A stretch of 64,000 bases of DNA from Dasypus novemcinctus (lineage: Eukaryota > Chordata > Mammalia > Cingulata > Dasypodidae), in NCBI RefSeq assembly GCF_030445035.2, contig NC_080676.1:10330940-10394939 (forward strand), written 5' to 3'. A program made the translations under genes and the position numbers. The first letter of the stretch is position 1; the number at the start of each line of letters is the position of its first letter. Positions 1-12,060 of this stretch are shown here, piece by piece. The notes beneath the pieces were generated by a model. The model was not told the origin of the DNA. It searched no databases and saw only the letters and a program-made list of their open reading frames with translations.

Positions 1-108
1 CTAAAAAAATATGAGGTCCCCATATACCCCCCACCCCCCTCACCCCACTCCTCCCACATCAACAACCTCTTTCATCGTCATGGGATATTCATTGCAAATT
101 TCATTGGT
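1..108 (-). mobile_element. L1 3' end fragment
   Basis: Read on the minus strand it is a G-rich tract followed by TATGGGGACCTCATATTTTTTT. The same 3' terminus occurs at 53021-53174. The element continues off the left edge or is only this end. Confidence 0.65.
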
Positions 109-815
109 TACTTCTTTATACTTAGCCTTTATATCTTATATCATCTATAGATATTATCTTCCCGCTTTGTGTACTATCAATCGAGGTGTTCTCATGATTC
201 CCTTTTTCTGGATAATTCCTTGCTAGAGCTCTTCCTGTCCTAATACAAGCCACACTGGTTACTGTTTAAGCCTTCAGCATAACATTTTGGGACTTCGTTT
301 AGGTCATCCACTGTTCCTTGGCTCCTCTGCCTTCTTTTTTTCTTCATTTACTCCTTAGTTTTGATGTTGTACATCTTCAGTTAACCATTGAAGAAAAGAT
401 GTGTGGAAAGTAAATTTTGAGACCTTCACTTTCTTAAAATGTTTTTATTCTGCTTTTAGAGTTGATAGTTTAGCTAGATACAGAATTTTGGTTCCTTTGT
501 GTTTGCCTTTTTTTCCTCTGCAAGTTTTATACAATTTTCTTTATCTCTTTAGGGTTCTGAAATTTCCATGTCTGGAATTCAGTCTCTGAAATATTTTGCT
601 GGGAACTTGATGAAGCCTTTCAGGATAAAAACAGATTCCTCAGGGAAATTATCTTCTGTTATTTCTTTGATAATTTTTCAAGTCAGTATTCTGGCTCTCT
701 GTAGAATTCTCCGTTTAGTTGAGTGTTGGATATCCTGTTTCTCTTATTTTCTGCTTTTGTACTTTCTGAGGGATTTGCTTTAACTTTGAAATCTTTTACT
801 GAATTGTTGATTCTT

Positions 816-1223
816 TTTTTTTTAAAAGATTTATTTTTTATTTATTTCTCTCCCCCCCCCATTGGCTGCTGTCCATTCTCTGTGTGTTCTTCTGTGACTG
901 CTTCTATCCTTATCAGCGGCACCTGGAATCTGTGTTTCTTTTTGTTGCATCATCCTGTTGATGTCAGCTCTCCGTGTGTGCAGCGCCATTCCTGGGCTGG
1001 CTGCACTTTTCTTTCGTGCTGGGCGGCTCTCCTTACGGGGCGCACTCCTTGTGCGTGGGGCTCCCTTACGCGGGGGACACCCCTGCATGGCACAGTGCTC
1101 CTTGCGCGCATCAGCACTGCACGGGGGCCAGCTCCACACGGGTCAAGGAGGCCCAGGGTTTGAAATGCGCATTTCCCATGTGGTCTGCTGACGCTCTATC
1201 CATTGGACCAAGTTGGCTTCCCT
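816..1223 (-). mobile_element. DAS SINE, full length, reverse orientation
   Basis: It has a poly(T)/TTTTAAAAGATTTA end on the left and a tRNA-like head on the right. It is bounded by a near-perfect 15-bp TSD, GAATTGTTGATTCTT (801-815) and GAGTTGTTGATTCTT (1224-1238). All open frames here are SINE shadows. Confidence 0.9.
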
Positions 1224-1527
1224 GAGTTGTTGATTCTTAGGACCTCATTTTTTATGGATAGAAGGTACATTATCTGGTTAAAAGAAACAATGTCTTCTCT
1301 TTTTCTGTAAATACTAATTAGAATTTCTTGTAAAGTTTTATTCTGTTTGAACTCTTTCCTTTAGGGTCATTTTTTTCTGTTTATCTTACTTTTTTTCTTC
1401 TTTCAGGCTTTCCTTAGATGTGTGGTACTCTTTGGTTACTTTGTCACATTTAAGAACAACATGGTAGAAAGCTCGTTGAGCTGTGTACATAGAAGCAAAT
1501 AGAGGACCTGTGAGCTTTGCCATAGAG

Positions 1528-1718
1528 CAGAGAGTCTTATCCTTTTTGTTCCACAGACCTCTTTGCCAGTCTGTGAAAACCATGGACCTCTTACTAAGTC
1601 CACACTATTCCCCTAATAAGTATATCACACCTGCACCAACATATCCCCACAAGGATAATGTGGTGTGTTTTTTTTTTATCTCAATTCAAGCTCATAAACC
1701 CCTTGTTAAGAGCCCCTG
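1528..1718 (-). mobile_element. hAT-type MITE, copy 1
   Basis: 191 bp with imperfect terminal inverted repeats (TIRs): CAGAGAGTCTTATC on the left, and CAGGGGCTCTTAAC read inward on the minus strand from the right. It is flanked by 8-bp near-duplicates, CCATAGAG (1520-1527) and CCTTAGAG (1719-1726). Two more copies are at 17255 and 57364. Confidence 0.75.
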
Positions 1719-1939
1719 CCTTAGAGTGAATTTGCTAAGAGCCAGCCACTGCACTTTGGAACTCTTTGGTAGTAGAATGTAGGTAGTTTTACCCTGCAGT
1801 GCCACCTTCTCCTGTACAAGCTGTGGAGGTTTTTTCACTAACAATGCTTTCATTTATTTTAGGAAAACTTTTCCCTAACCCCTTTCGCCTCTCCCATGGG
1901 ATGGAGATGGTAAATGTTTATCTGATGGGTATTCTGTGC

Positions 1940-2082
1940 TGTGTGGGGAGAGGGCTTACAGTGTACAGTTCAGTGGTTTTTAGTATATTCCTAAGGTTGT
2001 TGTGCAGCTGTCACCATTGTTTTAATTCTAGAACATGCTCATTGCCCCAAAAGAAACCCCAGACCCATTTGCAATTACTTCC
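1940..2082 (-). mobile_element. L1 3' UTR fragment
   Basis: The tract reads as the mammalian L1 tail in reverse, with GTTCAGTGGTTTTTAGTATA and a CCCCAAAAGAAACCCC block. It is interrupted on the right by a SINE. Confidence 0.6.
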
Positions 2083-2478
2083 TTTTTTTTTTTTTTTTCA
2101 TTTTTATTTATTCCCCCCCACCCCAGTCTGTTCTCTGTGTCCTTTTGCTATGTGTTCTTCTATGTCTGCTTGCATTCTTGTCAGGTGGCGCTGGGAATCT
2201 GTGTCTCTCTTTTATTGCCTCATCTTGTTGCGTCATCTTGCTGCATCAGCTCTCCGTGTGTGCAGCACCACTCCTGGGCAGGCTGCACTTTTTTGGTGTA
2301 GGGCACATTCCTTGCAAGTGAGGCACCCCTACACGGCACAGCACAGCACTCCTTGCTCACAAGCAGCACTGTGTGTGGGCCAGCTCACCACACAGGCCAG
2401 GAGGCCTTGGGTACCGAACCCTGGACCTCCTATATGGTAGGCAGACACTCTTCATCAGTTGAGCCACTTCTGCTTCCC
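2083..2478 (-). mobile_element. DAS SINE, reverse orientation
   Basis: Poly(T) on the left and a tRNA-like head ending GCTTCCC on the right. It is more diverged than the copy at 816. No clear TSD was found. Confidence 0.85.
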
Positions 2479-2827
2479 TCTAATCATTCTTTATATCTCC
2501 TTCTCCTTTAATCTTTGTATCCAGTCTATTATCAAGTCATGTTGGTTTTTACCTGCTGCCAAAGACCTGTTTCATTCTTTGCTCTTAAATGAGTACACAG
2601 TTCCCTTGAATAACCTGAATTTTGATAGATATATATAAGATAAAAATAGATTTGTTGACAATGAATATTTATTTTAACGGTAAAGATCCAAACTTTTCTT
2701 TTAAAAGCATTTACTTTGAAAGTTTGGTTCCTGCTGTAGTTGAATTCACTTAGTTGCATTTTTCTGTTATACATACCTGCATAGCAGTGGTCTTTATGGA
2801 GGCACCGTAGATCTCTATCATTAATGT

Positions 2828-2925
2828 ATTTCCCACTAGACTAAGCTCGTTGAGGGCGGGGACCACATCAGGCTTGTTCTCCGTTGTGCCACCCAAGCCT
2901 AACACTTGCCACGTGCAGGGCACAC
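2828..2925 (+). repeat. L2 LINE 3' end fragment
   Basis: It has the L2 tail signature: CACTAGACTAAGCTCGTTGAGGGC, then GGGGACCACATC, then a TGCC..GGCAC-like block. Confidence 0.6.
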
Positions 2926-2989
2926 AACTCAAAACCCATGGCATGCTTCTCCTTTCCTCCACTCCTCCCCATCTCCAGGTTCTAACTAC

Positions 2990-3570
2990 TTTACTCCTTC
3001 AGAGCTTTTGAACCCATCTGATTGCTTTCATCTCTACTAAGAGCACCTATTTCTAGGCTACCATCCTCTCACCTGGGCTGTATTAATAGTCTCAACTAGT
3101 TTTCTAGTCTCCTTTCTTTCCCCGTTCTGGAGTGTTCTGCACATTACAGTCAAAATTAACTTTTCATAACATAAGTGTGATCTTACCCCACTTGACATCC
3201 CCCTTGGTTCAAAACATTTTAGTAGATAGTCATTGTTCTTTGGATAAAAACACCCACACCCATCCACTCCTCCCAGAATTCTTGAGCACAGCCTGTAAGA
3301 CTCTGGTCTGGCTTCTGCTTTCCTTAAGTGCTTCCTTCCAGCCTCGTTAACTCACACTTACTCTTAGCCCTCAGTTGCGGCCTTCTTAGTTATATGCTGT
3401 CATAGGACTATATATCTTAATATCCTTGCACTTATGACTTTATATTTACTTAAGGTCTTCTTTGCCACTAGACTATAAGCTCCGTGAGGGCAGCAGCAAT
3501 GCTTTTTTATGTCCTCACTATTGCATCTTTTGGGCCTAGCACACGGAATAAGGCATTCAGAAGATGAGTG
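2990..3570 (+). repeat. L2 LINE, 3' portion
   Basis: Degenerate L2 with the tail ACTAGACTATAAGCTCCG followed by TGAGGGCAGCAG and ending in CTAGCACACGGAATAAGGC. The upstream part fits the L2 ORF2 C-terminus by eye. Confidence 0.6.
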
Positions 3571-3836
3571 CTGTAGTCATGGCTGCAGCCCCCTGATGGT
3601 GGCAGAAGAGATTGATCTATGATGCAGTTTGTATGCCATTTGAAATGAAGTAAACTCTAGGAGCACTAGACAGGTGTTGAAAGTTAAATGAGCAAACTTA
3701 ACAGTCTTTTCCTAAAGTTAACTGGTAATTAGCATTGCTGTTTTTGCCTTTGAAGAACTTTATCCAAAGGATATATTCTTGGTTGTTTTCATTATCTTGT
3801 TTTGGTTGATCTGTGCACACATGTGTTTCCTTGTAG
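3571..3836. other. unassigned intronic sequence before exon 4
   Basis: It includes the T-rich polypyrimidine tract of the exon 4 acceptor. Nothing else was recognised. Confidence 0.5.
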
Positions 3837-4021
3837 CATATGATCTTGAAGAACAGAAGAATCTCACCACCTGTCCTGATGGAATGCTTTTTGAACAGAA
3901 GGGCCCAGATTATCGTGCATGTCAGTTTCCTCTTCAGTTACTTGAAGAATGCAGTGGTATGACAGATCCTGATTTTGGCTATACCAAAGGAAAACCTTGT
4001 ATTCTTGTGAAAATGAACAGA
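3837..4021 (+). CDS. ATP1B3: ATP1B3 coding exon (4th of 7 by family structure), Na+/K+-ATPase beta-3
   Basis: This exon encodes part of the extracellular domain of the beta-3 subunit, the single-pass type II membrane glycoprotein that helps the Na+/K+-ATPase alpha subunit fold and reach the plasma membrane. The translation begins [15 protein letters not shown] and ends CILVKMNR, which I recognise as ATP1B3 rather than beta-1 or beta-2. It contains four cysteines (in TTCPDG, RACQFP, EECSGM and KPCILV), the pairs that form the first two beta-subunit disulfides. NLT is an N-glycosylation sequon. The acceptor is a T-rich tract ending TTGTAG and the donor is AGA|GTACGT. The first two bases complete a proline codon (phase 1 entry) and the exon ends in phase 0. 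It is 185 nt long. The reading frame runs open upstream into the intron, but that part does not resemble the protein. Confidence 0.95.
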
Positions 4022-5116
4022 GTACGTACATATTTTACTGCTCTTGCTGCTTTTTAAAATATCCTCTAAGAAACTGGCAGCCTTTTGTAGATTGTTTTGG
4101 TTGAGTCAGCGCCTTCCTTATTGTTATCTTATTTGGGTTTAGCTTGCTTAAAAAGAGAAGCAGTGTTATTTAGTGAGCTTTGAAAAAGTTATTGCATGGT
4201 AAGAAAGATTGATTCATAAATTATTGCTGGATTAGGGAGCTAAAGACCTTACGCTTTTTCCTTTTGGAAAATAGCTACATGCATTTAGGCAAAGATTGAT
4301 GCTTGAAGGGGCTGGGGTTGTGGTTGTACCTGAAGCATGGTTTTGTTCATTTGCAGTGCTCATCTTTGAATCTTGTGTTGTAAAAAAATTTTAATTCAAT
4401 TGAATCTATAGTTTTGGCTTAACATTTTTGGAACTGTTTAGTAGTAATACACAGTTTCATAGTGGTAAGTGTGTGTATATATATGTAAATAGTAGAAATA
4501 CAAATAAAATCCCATTTTAATGAGCTCAGTGGGGTGCTGCAATTGTATCCAAAATACCAGCCTTTTGCTATATTATACAGAAGGGGTGCCTGAGTTGTGT
4601 AGCAATTAGCAAATTAAAAAGCTTATGTTCTGTATGTGTAGGTAATAACAAATTAGAGCTATTATGAAAAAGAAGATGCTTTCCGTGTACAAGGAAATTA
4701 TCTCTAACCGTGTCTTGCTTTCCTATGACTGTTGTGCTACAGGGTGGTATTCTGACAGTTATGCTATTGACTACTTTGAAGAATAAAGACATTCCCAGTC
4801 ACTCACTCAGAAGACAAAGCAATTTCTTAAACAGGTGTAGACCTGTTAAATAGAATTGATCAGTGCCGTGAAAGCCATAAAATGGGATTCTTCCCAAATG
4901 ACATTTTGAAGAACTGTTAGATATGAAATCTCGTGAATCTCTGTTGAGGATATGGAGAAGTTGGGGATGTGACCTAATAACATATGGCTATGTTAGGGAT
5001 GTGACCTAATAGATTTTCATAAAGAACAGTTCATTAAACTGTTTCTGAAACACTTATTAAATGATTTGTTCATAAAAATAATAAAATTTGATAGGTTTTG
5101 TTTGTTTCTTGTTTTT

Positions 5117-5362
5117 TTTTTTTTTTATTTTGTTTTTTTTTTAGGTACAAAGGCCGGGGTTTGAACCCTGGACCTCATATGTGGGAAGCCGTCACTCAAC
5201 CACTGAGCTGTATCAGCTTCCCTGAGTTGGTTTCTTCCTTTGCTTGCTTGTTAGTTGTTTTCCTTTTTGTTTTGCTTTCTTTTTAGGAGGCACCGGGAAC
5301 CAAACCCGGGACCTCCCATGTGGGGGAAGCAGACACTCATCTGCTTGAGCCACATCCGCTCC
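5117..5362 (-). mobile_element. dimeric tRNA-related SINE, reverse orientation
   Basis: Two tRNA-like units, ending near 5223 and 5362, are each preceded by T-rich sequence and carry a GGTTTGAACC- or AACCAAACCC-type box. The whole dimer is bounded by a perfect 14-bp TSD, TGTTTCTTGTTTTT (5103-5116 and 5363-5376), so it inserted as one unit. Confidence 0.8.
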
Positions 5363-5466
5363 TGTTTCTTGTTTTTAACGGTACAAAATGCATTCCTGTG
5401 TTTTGATCATTTCTTTGGTAACTGGTTTATTTTCTAAATTGCTCTAAGACAGTAATAAGATTAGAT

Positions 5467-5511
5467 ACGTATGTATGTGTGCATATGTGTGTGTGTCCAT
5501 ATATATATAAA
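5467..5511. repeat. TG/TA microsatellite
   Basis: Alternating TATGTATGTGTG, then GTGTGTGTCC, then ATATATATATA. Confidence 0.85.
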
Positions 5512-5670
5512 GTCAGAAATAATCCCCTAAAAAAAAAAGCCAGGCATAATAGGGTAAATGTGGTGTTAGAGTTCATCTCAGTCCCTCCAGCCCTGTATCT
5601 CAACAACAGAGGAAGAGGTCTACTATATTTGTATGTGATGTTTAAATTAATCATTATTTCTTAACCGTAG

Positions 5671-5721
5671 ATAATTGGATTAAAGCCTGAAGGAAAACCA
5701 AGGATAATGTGTGTTCCCAAG
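5671..5721 (+). CDS. ATP1B3: ATP1B3 coding exon (5th of 7), 17 codons
   Basis: This small in-phase exon of 51 nt encodes IIGLKPEGKPRIMCVPK, matching the ATP1B3 segment that directly follows KMNR. Its single cysteine is the first partner of the third extracellular disulfide; the second partner is in the last exon. The acceptor is TTAACCGTAG and the donor is AAG|GTTAGT. It is too short to show as a free-standing ORF and was placed by protein similarity plus splice sites. Confidence 0.93.
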
Positions 5722-6398
5722 GTTAGTAATATTTTTAAGTCTTCTGTAGTGCCATTGTTAGAAGAATAAAATTTCTACAAACTTTTTTGGGGTAGACTTT
5801 CTCTCTTTGCTAATGATTTTTCTTAAGTGTTTTTCATGTCTTCTTTAATTTCACATGCATTGCCTTTACATATTATCAATTCTAAGAAATACCGTTTTTT
5901 TTGTTTTGTTTTGTTCTGGGGGTTTTTGGATTTGCTTTTTATAGTTTAATACCTCTGAAATTGGGATTGGCCTTATAGTCTTAATAGTGTTTCATAAGAT
6001 TTTTTCTTTCTTAATAGTACATAAATTGGTGTGCTAACCATCAATGGCATCTGAGAGTCAGTGAAATTTGGTACATTTTCCTTGAGTTAGAGGCATTATT
6101 TTTCTCCCCTAATTTTTTTCCAGGGCACTGTGCAGTTTTCATCTCGTAACTTGTCTTGTTTTCTCTCCATGCTGCAAATGCAACTAAGACAAATAAGTAA
6201 ATGATGGGTAAGAGTTTTGAGGAGAAATTAAGTCATAAACTTAATTTTATCATTGTTTTAAATATTAAATTCCAATTCCAGTTGTATGTCAGAAGTATTT
6301 TACTTGAAATGTTATGTCAAAATTACTTTTACAGTTGGCTGCAAAAAATATTGTAATTGCTTTTAGCCACAATTGGATTTATTTGGACAGAACTTCCT

Positions 6399-6583
6399 CA
6401 GTGGTTCTCAAACTTGATCATGTATCAGAATCACCGAAAGGCGTTGTTGAAATACAGGTTACTGGGTCTCATTCCCTCAGTTTCTGACTCAGTCCATCTG
6501 GGCTGGGGCCCAAAATACTCATTTCTAACAAATTGCCAGGTAATGCTGATGTTGCTGGTCTGGGACCCACACTTTGACACCTG
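6399..6583 (+). mobile_element. MER5A (hAT-Charlie MITE)
   Basis: Starts CAGTGGTTCTCAAACTTGA, contains CATGTATCAGAATCACC and TTTCTGACTCAGTCC, and ends GACCCACACTTTGACACCTG. This follows the MER5A consensus over its whole length. Confidence 0.85.
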
Positions 6584-8084
6584 CTTCTTGTAGTATCTGT
6601 ATTTCTTTAGAGTATTTATTCATTATTTAGATGAAAAGAGCCAGGGGTATATATGTGTGACCATAAGAAATTTGCTTTATCTCCTTGTACTCCAACCAGG
6701 TTCTCACTTAAAACTGGGTGCTGCATCTAAGCTAAGCCTACCTTAATAAATCCGTTTAAAAATCTTAGTGAGTACATACTGCCTGCTCTTAAAACAAAAG
6801 AATTTATGACTACATGGTACATATAGAAAATGTATTTTGTAACTCTTTATGATGCTCGGGACTTGCAAGGCTTTCTGTAGAAAATTCCTGAAGTTTGGAT
6901 GCTGGGCTTCAGCCAGGTAGAAGTGTAATTTCATACTAGCATACCTCTCTGCAGGAGCATTTGCCTTGTGAGTGGGCTACATAGATAACCTTGAATGGTG
7001 GGGTCTCAGTTTTGTAAGCCTTTGCCCACTATAAACAACTCTATAGAACTCTTCCCTTAAGGTATTACATGGAGTTTTCTCTTTAAATTTTTCTATATGT
7101 ATCCTTTGTTTCTAGAATGGTTTGGAAAATGTTTATGAAATATAGTTCTGATGGTTAAGATTTCAGCTTTCTGTCCCTTTTGTCTTGAAGAGTTTGTGTG
7201 TAAAGTACATAGACTAATCAAAATAGATGGGTTATTTTGTTTATTTAGTTGTGGATTATTTTTTAGGAAACACAAAATTTGAAGAAATGTGTATAAAATT
7301 TCACCTTTTATTCCTTGGCTATACTCAAAACGGGAGTAAGCACGTGAATTCTATAAATTTTAGAGGCTTGGCCCTGTAAAACAGATGGCAGTGTTTACTA
7401 CATGTAATCATAATTGCTCTTTCCCAATAGAGTAGTTTGCATCAGGTGTTCTTTTGTTTAAACTCCTTCATTGACTTAATCTTTTATATAATGTCTATTA
7501 TTTCATCTTGTATCCTTAGCAGTTTGAGCCGCCTTAAATTTTATTCAGGTTAGAGACCTGAAAATATAGAATCACAGGTAACAGAACATGCTCTTAGAGG
7601 TGGTCTTTTAGTTCATATTGAATTAAAGAATGATTCTATGAAAAATGTAATCATTTGTCATTAGTTTTTTCAAAGGTTTTTGTATTCTTACAAAAATGAG
7701 TCATGCTCATTTTAGAAAATTTAGAAGAATACAGAAGAGAATTTAGAAAATTGTTACAGGTGATGATCATAGAAACAAAATACATTAATTTTTAAGCTTT
7801 GTTTTCACTGGAGTTTAGTGATGGTTAATAGACTTTTGGAGTTACTTGTTCATAATTTCCAATATAATACCATTCATCTACTTAGAAAATGATGTATGCC
7901 TCATCCAAAAGCATCTCATTATTATTCAGATATGCATTTCAGTATTTTACAATTTCAGAATGTTTATTTTCACAGAAGGTGTAAAATACAATATTAATAA
8001 AAAGCCCTCCATGTTTATGGTTTAGGCACAAACGAAAATAGCAGTTTAAGAGTTTGTCATGCCTGGGTGATCTTGATCACTTGA

Positions 8085-8220
8085 CCTTAATTAACTCTGG
8101 GCCTCAGTTCAGTTTTCTGTCATTGATCCTGTCCACCTAAGATTGTTAGGCCTTAAGTGGAATATAACTTAAGTTCCACACTTAACTGGCATGAAGTAAA
8201 TGCAGAAGTGCTCAGTAAAT
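8085..8220 (-). repeat. MIR SINE fragment
   Basis: It contains CTCTGGGCCTCAGTTCAGTT and, further on, GAAGTGCTCAGTAAAT, in the order expected for a reversed MIR. Confidence 0.55.
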
Positions 8221-9832
8221 TGTAAATCTTATTTTTACATTGCAAAGGAGACTAGATTGGGATTTTGCTTTTGAAAGTTGTTTGTTTCTATAAAAATGAT
8301 AAATGGATTATTTTTAAAAATCAAACGGTACAGAAAGTTAAAAGAAATTAATAGTTATCTCCAATTCTATTATCCAAAGGAAACTTTTTTTTTACTTTGT
8401 AGAATATCTTCCTGTGTTTCTATAAATTAAGCTTCAATATTAGGAAAAAATAGGTTAAACAAGTGCATACAAGTAATTTTTCTCTTGTATAAATTTGATA
8501 TTAGATTAAAATTTTTAAGGAGCACAAATGTAAAATGGTGTTAGTGGTTGAAAAATGGATTCTGCAATCTCTCTCAGCTTTGTTATCTCCTGTTTTTTCC
8601 ATATACTCTTGATTTGGATCATTAGAACTTGTCTCTCTTAGTGAGAGTATCATTGCTCTGTGCTTTTTTGCTGTCCTGTCCATGCTTCTTGCCCAGTATA
8701 TTTCTTACTCCAGTCCCATGCACATGTGCTGCTTCATGATAGTGAAATTAAATAACCAGTGAGTAGGCCTTCTCCTTATACTTAATTCTTATTTTTGCTA
8801 TACTGTTTCATATGTGCTTTTGAAAATAGAAATTAGTTTATCCAGATCTACAACTCAGGTGTTTAGTAATGTTTTATTTTAATTAATACTTCATTAACCT
8901 GCCACTGATTTTAATACATTGTAGTCTATTTGCTATCTCTTTATCATATGTTACATTGCAGTGATTAGAATTAGGCCTATTTGGAATGTGTTGAATGGGA
9001 GTTTTCATAAATTTGTTTATTTTTGTTGAGAAGAATCCTAGAGATAAATAGCATTGATGGAATTGGATTTTAGATGCTGATTACATTGTGAATTTATAAT
9101 GTTTATCAGTTTTGTAAATACTTGGTATATAAATTCCAGTAGATGTACAGTACTTATTTATTTACATATGTTTATACATTTATTCATGGAAAATGAGGTA
9201 CTGGAATTAAGAAATTTTGGCTTCATTTACCCTAAATCTTCATTAATAGAAGAAGCTCTGTCGGCATTATAGTTTCCCAAAACCCCCTGGGTACAGTTAC
9301 CATGGTTTATTAATCACAGGAAACCCTCCTACCTGCTACCCCCATGGCCCCCATGCGACATTCTAGACTGGCAACTGTGGTAGCTGCTGCTCTCCAGTCT
9401 GGAAGGACAGTAATTCTAATTAGGAAAACATCAGCCCTAAACACGCTGGTGCATGCCTGCTGTCAGTGGCCAGGGTGGATGTCAATGGAGGGTAGATAGT
9501 ATTTTACAGGCAGTGTGTGAGTGGGTGTGGCTGTGTATTAGAAGAGACTCACGGCAAAAGGCTCAGGGAATATCAGGAAATGTGAGATGAATCACGGTTT
9601 TTTGGTATCAAAGGGCTGAATTATATAATACTTAAAATCAAGATGAGCAAGTCTCTTCTGAAAAATACATTTGTAATTAATATAGTTGCAGCAGCACTGT
9701 AATTTTTCCATACTGTTGATAATTGATACTGCTTTCATATATATACCTTTTTTTATTCCCTCTCTTCTCTTACCCCTCCCCCCCTATTTTTTTTTTTTTA
9801 CTTAAAAGGGTTTCTTTTGCTTTCAATTTTAG

Positions 9833-9919
9833 GGTGAAAACGTGGCAGTTTTATCAACTTATCCTCGCAATGGAACTGTAGACTTAAAATATTTTCCATA
9901 TTATGGGAAAAAACTGCAT
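9833..9919 (+). CDS. ATP1B3: ATP1B3 coding exon (6th of 7), 29 codons
   Basis: This 87-nt in-phase exon begins [17 protein letters not shown] and ends in the highly conserved block [12 protein letters not shown], a hallmark of Na,K-ATPase beta subunits. The acceptor is TTTCAATTTTAG and the donor is CAT|GTAAGT. The first nine residues differ clearly from the human sequence I remember, while the second half is nearly identical. The segment PRNGTVD creates an N-glycosylation sequon where human beta-3 has NGM. Confidence 0.93.
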
Positions 9920-10329
9920 GTAAGTATTTAGAAGTTCTTAAAAAGTAATGCATCTTTTAGGAAATTAGCACATCTGTATTAAAATGTATGACACGTTGGG
10001 ATAGATGGACATGCCCTGTATAACGTGTATCATCTTCTGATTTTTAAAAATAAATGATTGATGGCAAATGGAAATCCCACTTCCACAATTCAGATCACAA
10101 AAACCCCAGCAGATAAATTAAAGGTTGATTATTTTTAAAATGCCTTTTTTTTTTCTTTCATTATAAAAGTAGTGTGTGCTTATTTAGAGAATGTAGAAAG
10201 GGACTAAAAAATTTTAGACTCATGATAATGATATTTCATTAAATTAGGGTTATATTGTAGATACTTTAAAAACTTTATTTAGAACTGATTTTAGAATTAA
10301 GAATAAAGTGGCAAAGAATAGTACCAAGA

Positions 10330-11215
10330 ATTCTTTTAGACCTTTTATCCAGGTTTCCCAAATGTTAATATTTTTACCTCGTTAGGTTTATTATCAGTTT
10401 GTCGTTCTCCATATACATGCGTGTGTATTTTTTTTTACCATTTGAGAAGTTACAAACGTGGTACAAATCTTTACATAAATGCTTGAGTATGTATTTCTTA
10501 AAAATAGGGATATTATCTTATATAACTATAGTATGGTTATCAAAGGAAATTAGAAGTGATACTATACTATTTTCCAACCTGCAGACCTTGTTCAAATTTC
10601 ACCACTTGTTACAGTTATTGACCTTTGTGGCAAAAAAATAAAGTTTCTTCCTGGACGAGAATATCAACATATTACAAATTATTACATATTTAGCCGCTTT
10701 TATTCTGTACCAGCTCCTCAGTCTGTCTTTGTTTCATGCCCTTGGGTTCTTCAAACATGAGTTCAGGACTTCTTTGTTTGTTTTGCTTACATCTCTCAAT
10801 TTGAGTTTGATGTTTTTTCATGATTAAATTTAGGTTATGCATTTTTTTCCAGGAATGTCTCAGAAGAAATGTGTCTTCAGAATATCATATCAGGAGGCAC
10901 ATGATATTGATTTGTATCATTAATGGTGACTTTGAGGGTATATAAATATCCTATTTCAGGCTTTCTCCTAAAGCTTTAGTACAATCATTTTTTATTTTGA
11001 TGTCCAAATTGTCCCAGATTTGGCCAGGGGCGACCTTCAGGGTGACTCCTATGTCCTGTTAACAGGCTCTTATAATTCTGTGAGCACTTCCTTACTTTCT
11101 GACATCGCAAGATACCAAATTATTCCTGTCTCATGTTGCATTCTCCTTGCCTCGGTCCTGGAATTATCTCACCCTTGGTTCCTTTTAGTAAAGAATTGTA
11201 TTTGGAAATCACAAT
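10330..11215 (-). mobile_element. old LINE (L1M/HAL1-type) 3' region
   Basis: Recognised by eye from blocks such as ATCATATCAGGAGGCACATG, TTATGCATTTTTTTCCAGGA and CAACCTGCAGACC..TTCAAATTTCACCA, in the order of an old LINE tail read in reverse. Subfamily uncertain. Confidence 0.55.
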
Positions 11216-11605
11216 GAAGATAAAACAATTATGAATATATATGCACCAAGTTACATAGAGACCTAAAGTAATTAATAAGATAGATCTTATGGATATTTAT
11301 CAAACATTACACCCTGATAATAGAGAATACATATCTTTCTCAAGCACCCATGAAGCAGTCACAAGCATGTTTCATATTTTAGGTCACAGAGAATAGTAGT
11401 TCAATGGAAGCACCCTTAAGTTCTACAAAGTAGAAATATATTGAAAGACCCCTCCATTTGGAAATTTTTTTTTAGAACTCTTTGCACAGCTCGTGGATGA
11501 AAGCAGAAATTCAAACCAAGATTAAAGACTATCTAGAAAATAATGAAAACACAACATAATTACAATGTATGAGATACATTTAAAGCAATTAGGGAAAATT
11601 CACAG
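11216..11605 (+). mobile_element. L1 ORF2 fragment (endonuclease region)
   Basis: A degenerate L1 frame starting near ATGAATATATATGCACCAAG (the NIYAPN region of ORF2), with many stops. It resumes at 12021-12058 after the SINE insertion. Confidence 0.65.
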
Positions 11606-11618
11606 CCATAAAGCACTT

Positions 11619-12007
11619 TTTTTTTTCTCTCTCTCTTTCCCCTTCCCTGCCCCCTCCCCCATTGTCTGCTTTCTGTACATTTGCTGAAGCACTTATTTTT
11701 TTAAGATTTATTTTTTAATTTATTTCTCCCTACCCCCTTTTTGTTTGCATTTGCTGTGTTTGTTTGCTGTGTGCTGATGTTTTTTTAGGAGTCACCAGGA
11801 ACTCAACCCAGGACCTCCCATGTGGGATAGAGGCTCCCAGTTGCTTGCACCACCTCCATTCTCTGCTTTGTTTTATCTCTCATTATGTTTTCCTCCTTGT
11901 TCCATCATCCTGCCAGCACTAGCTCACTGTCCTCCTTTTCTGGGAACTGAATCTGGGACCTCCCATGTGGTAGGCAGGCGCTCAGTCATTTGAGCCACAT
12001 CTACTTC
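11619..12007 (-). mobile_element. dimeric tRNA-related SINE, reverse orientation
   Basis: Bounded by a perfect 13-bp TSD, CCATAAAGCACTT (11606-11618 and 12008-12020). Two tRNA-like heads are present, one around 11790-11880 and one around 11935-12007. A CT-rich leader and an inner ATTTTTTTAAGATTTATTT suggest a composite. Confidence 0.8.
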
Positions 12008-12060
12008 CCATAAAGCACTTATAACAATAAAAATGAACGTATAAAAAATAATGAATTACT

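Larger units (their letters stand above)
1..3836 (+). other. ATP1B3: ATP1B3 intron 3 (3' part)
   Basis: No exon-like segment with homology was seen. The intron holds an L1 3' end at its left edge, two DAS SINEs, a hAT MITE and L2 fragments, each listed separately. Positions 109-800, 1239-1527 and 2479-2800 are T-rich, with nothing I can name. Confidence 0.7.
4022..5670 (+). other. ATP1B3: ATP1B3 intron 4
   Basis: 1,649 bp between the exons ending KMNR and starting IIGL. It contains a dimeric SINE (5117-5362) and a TG/TA microsatellite; I see nothing else. Confidence 0.85.
5722..9832 (+). other. ATP1B3: ATP1B3 intron 5
   Basis: 4.1 kb, AT-rich. It holds a MER5A copy and a MIR fragment. Positions 9240-9600 are less AT-rich and not recognised. 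The SINE burden is very low compared with the intergenic region. Confidence 0.85.

Noticed and set aside
816-1223. Overlapping open frames of 70-150 codons on both strands
   Set aside because: The same peptides (for example GAHSLCVGLPYAG) recur at every DAS SINE in the window; they are translations of the CpG-rich SINE body.
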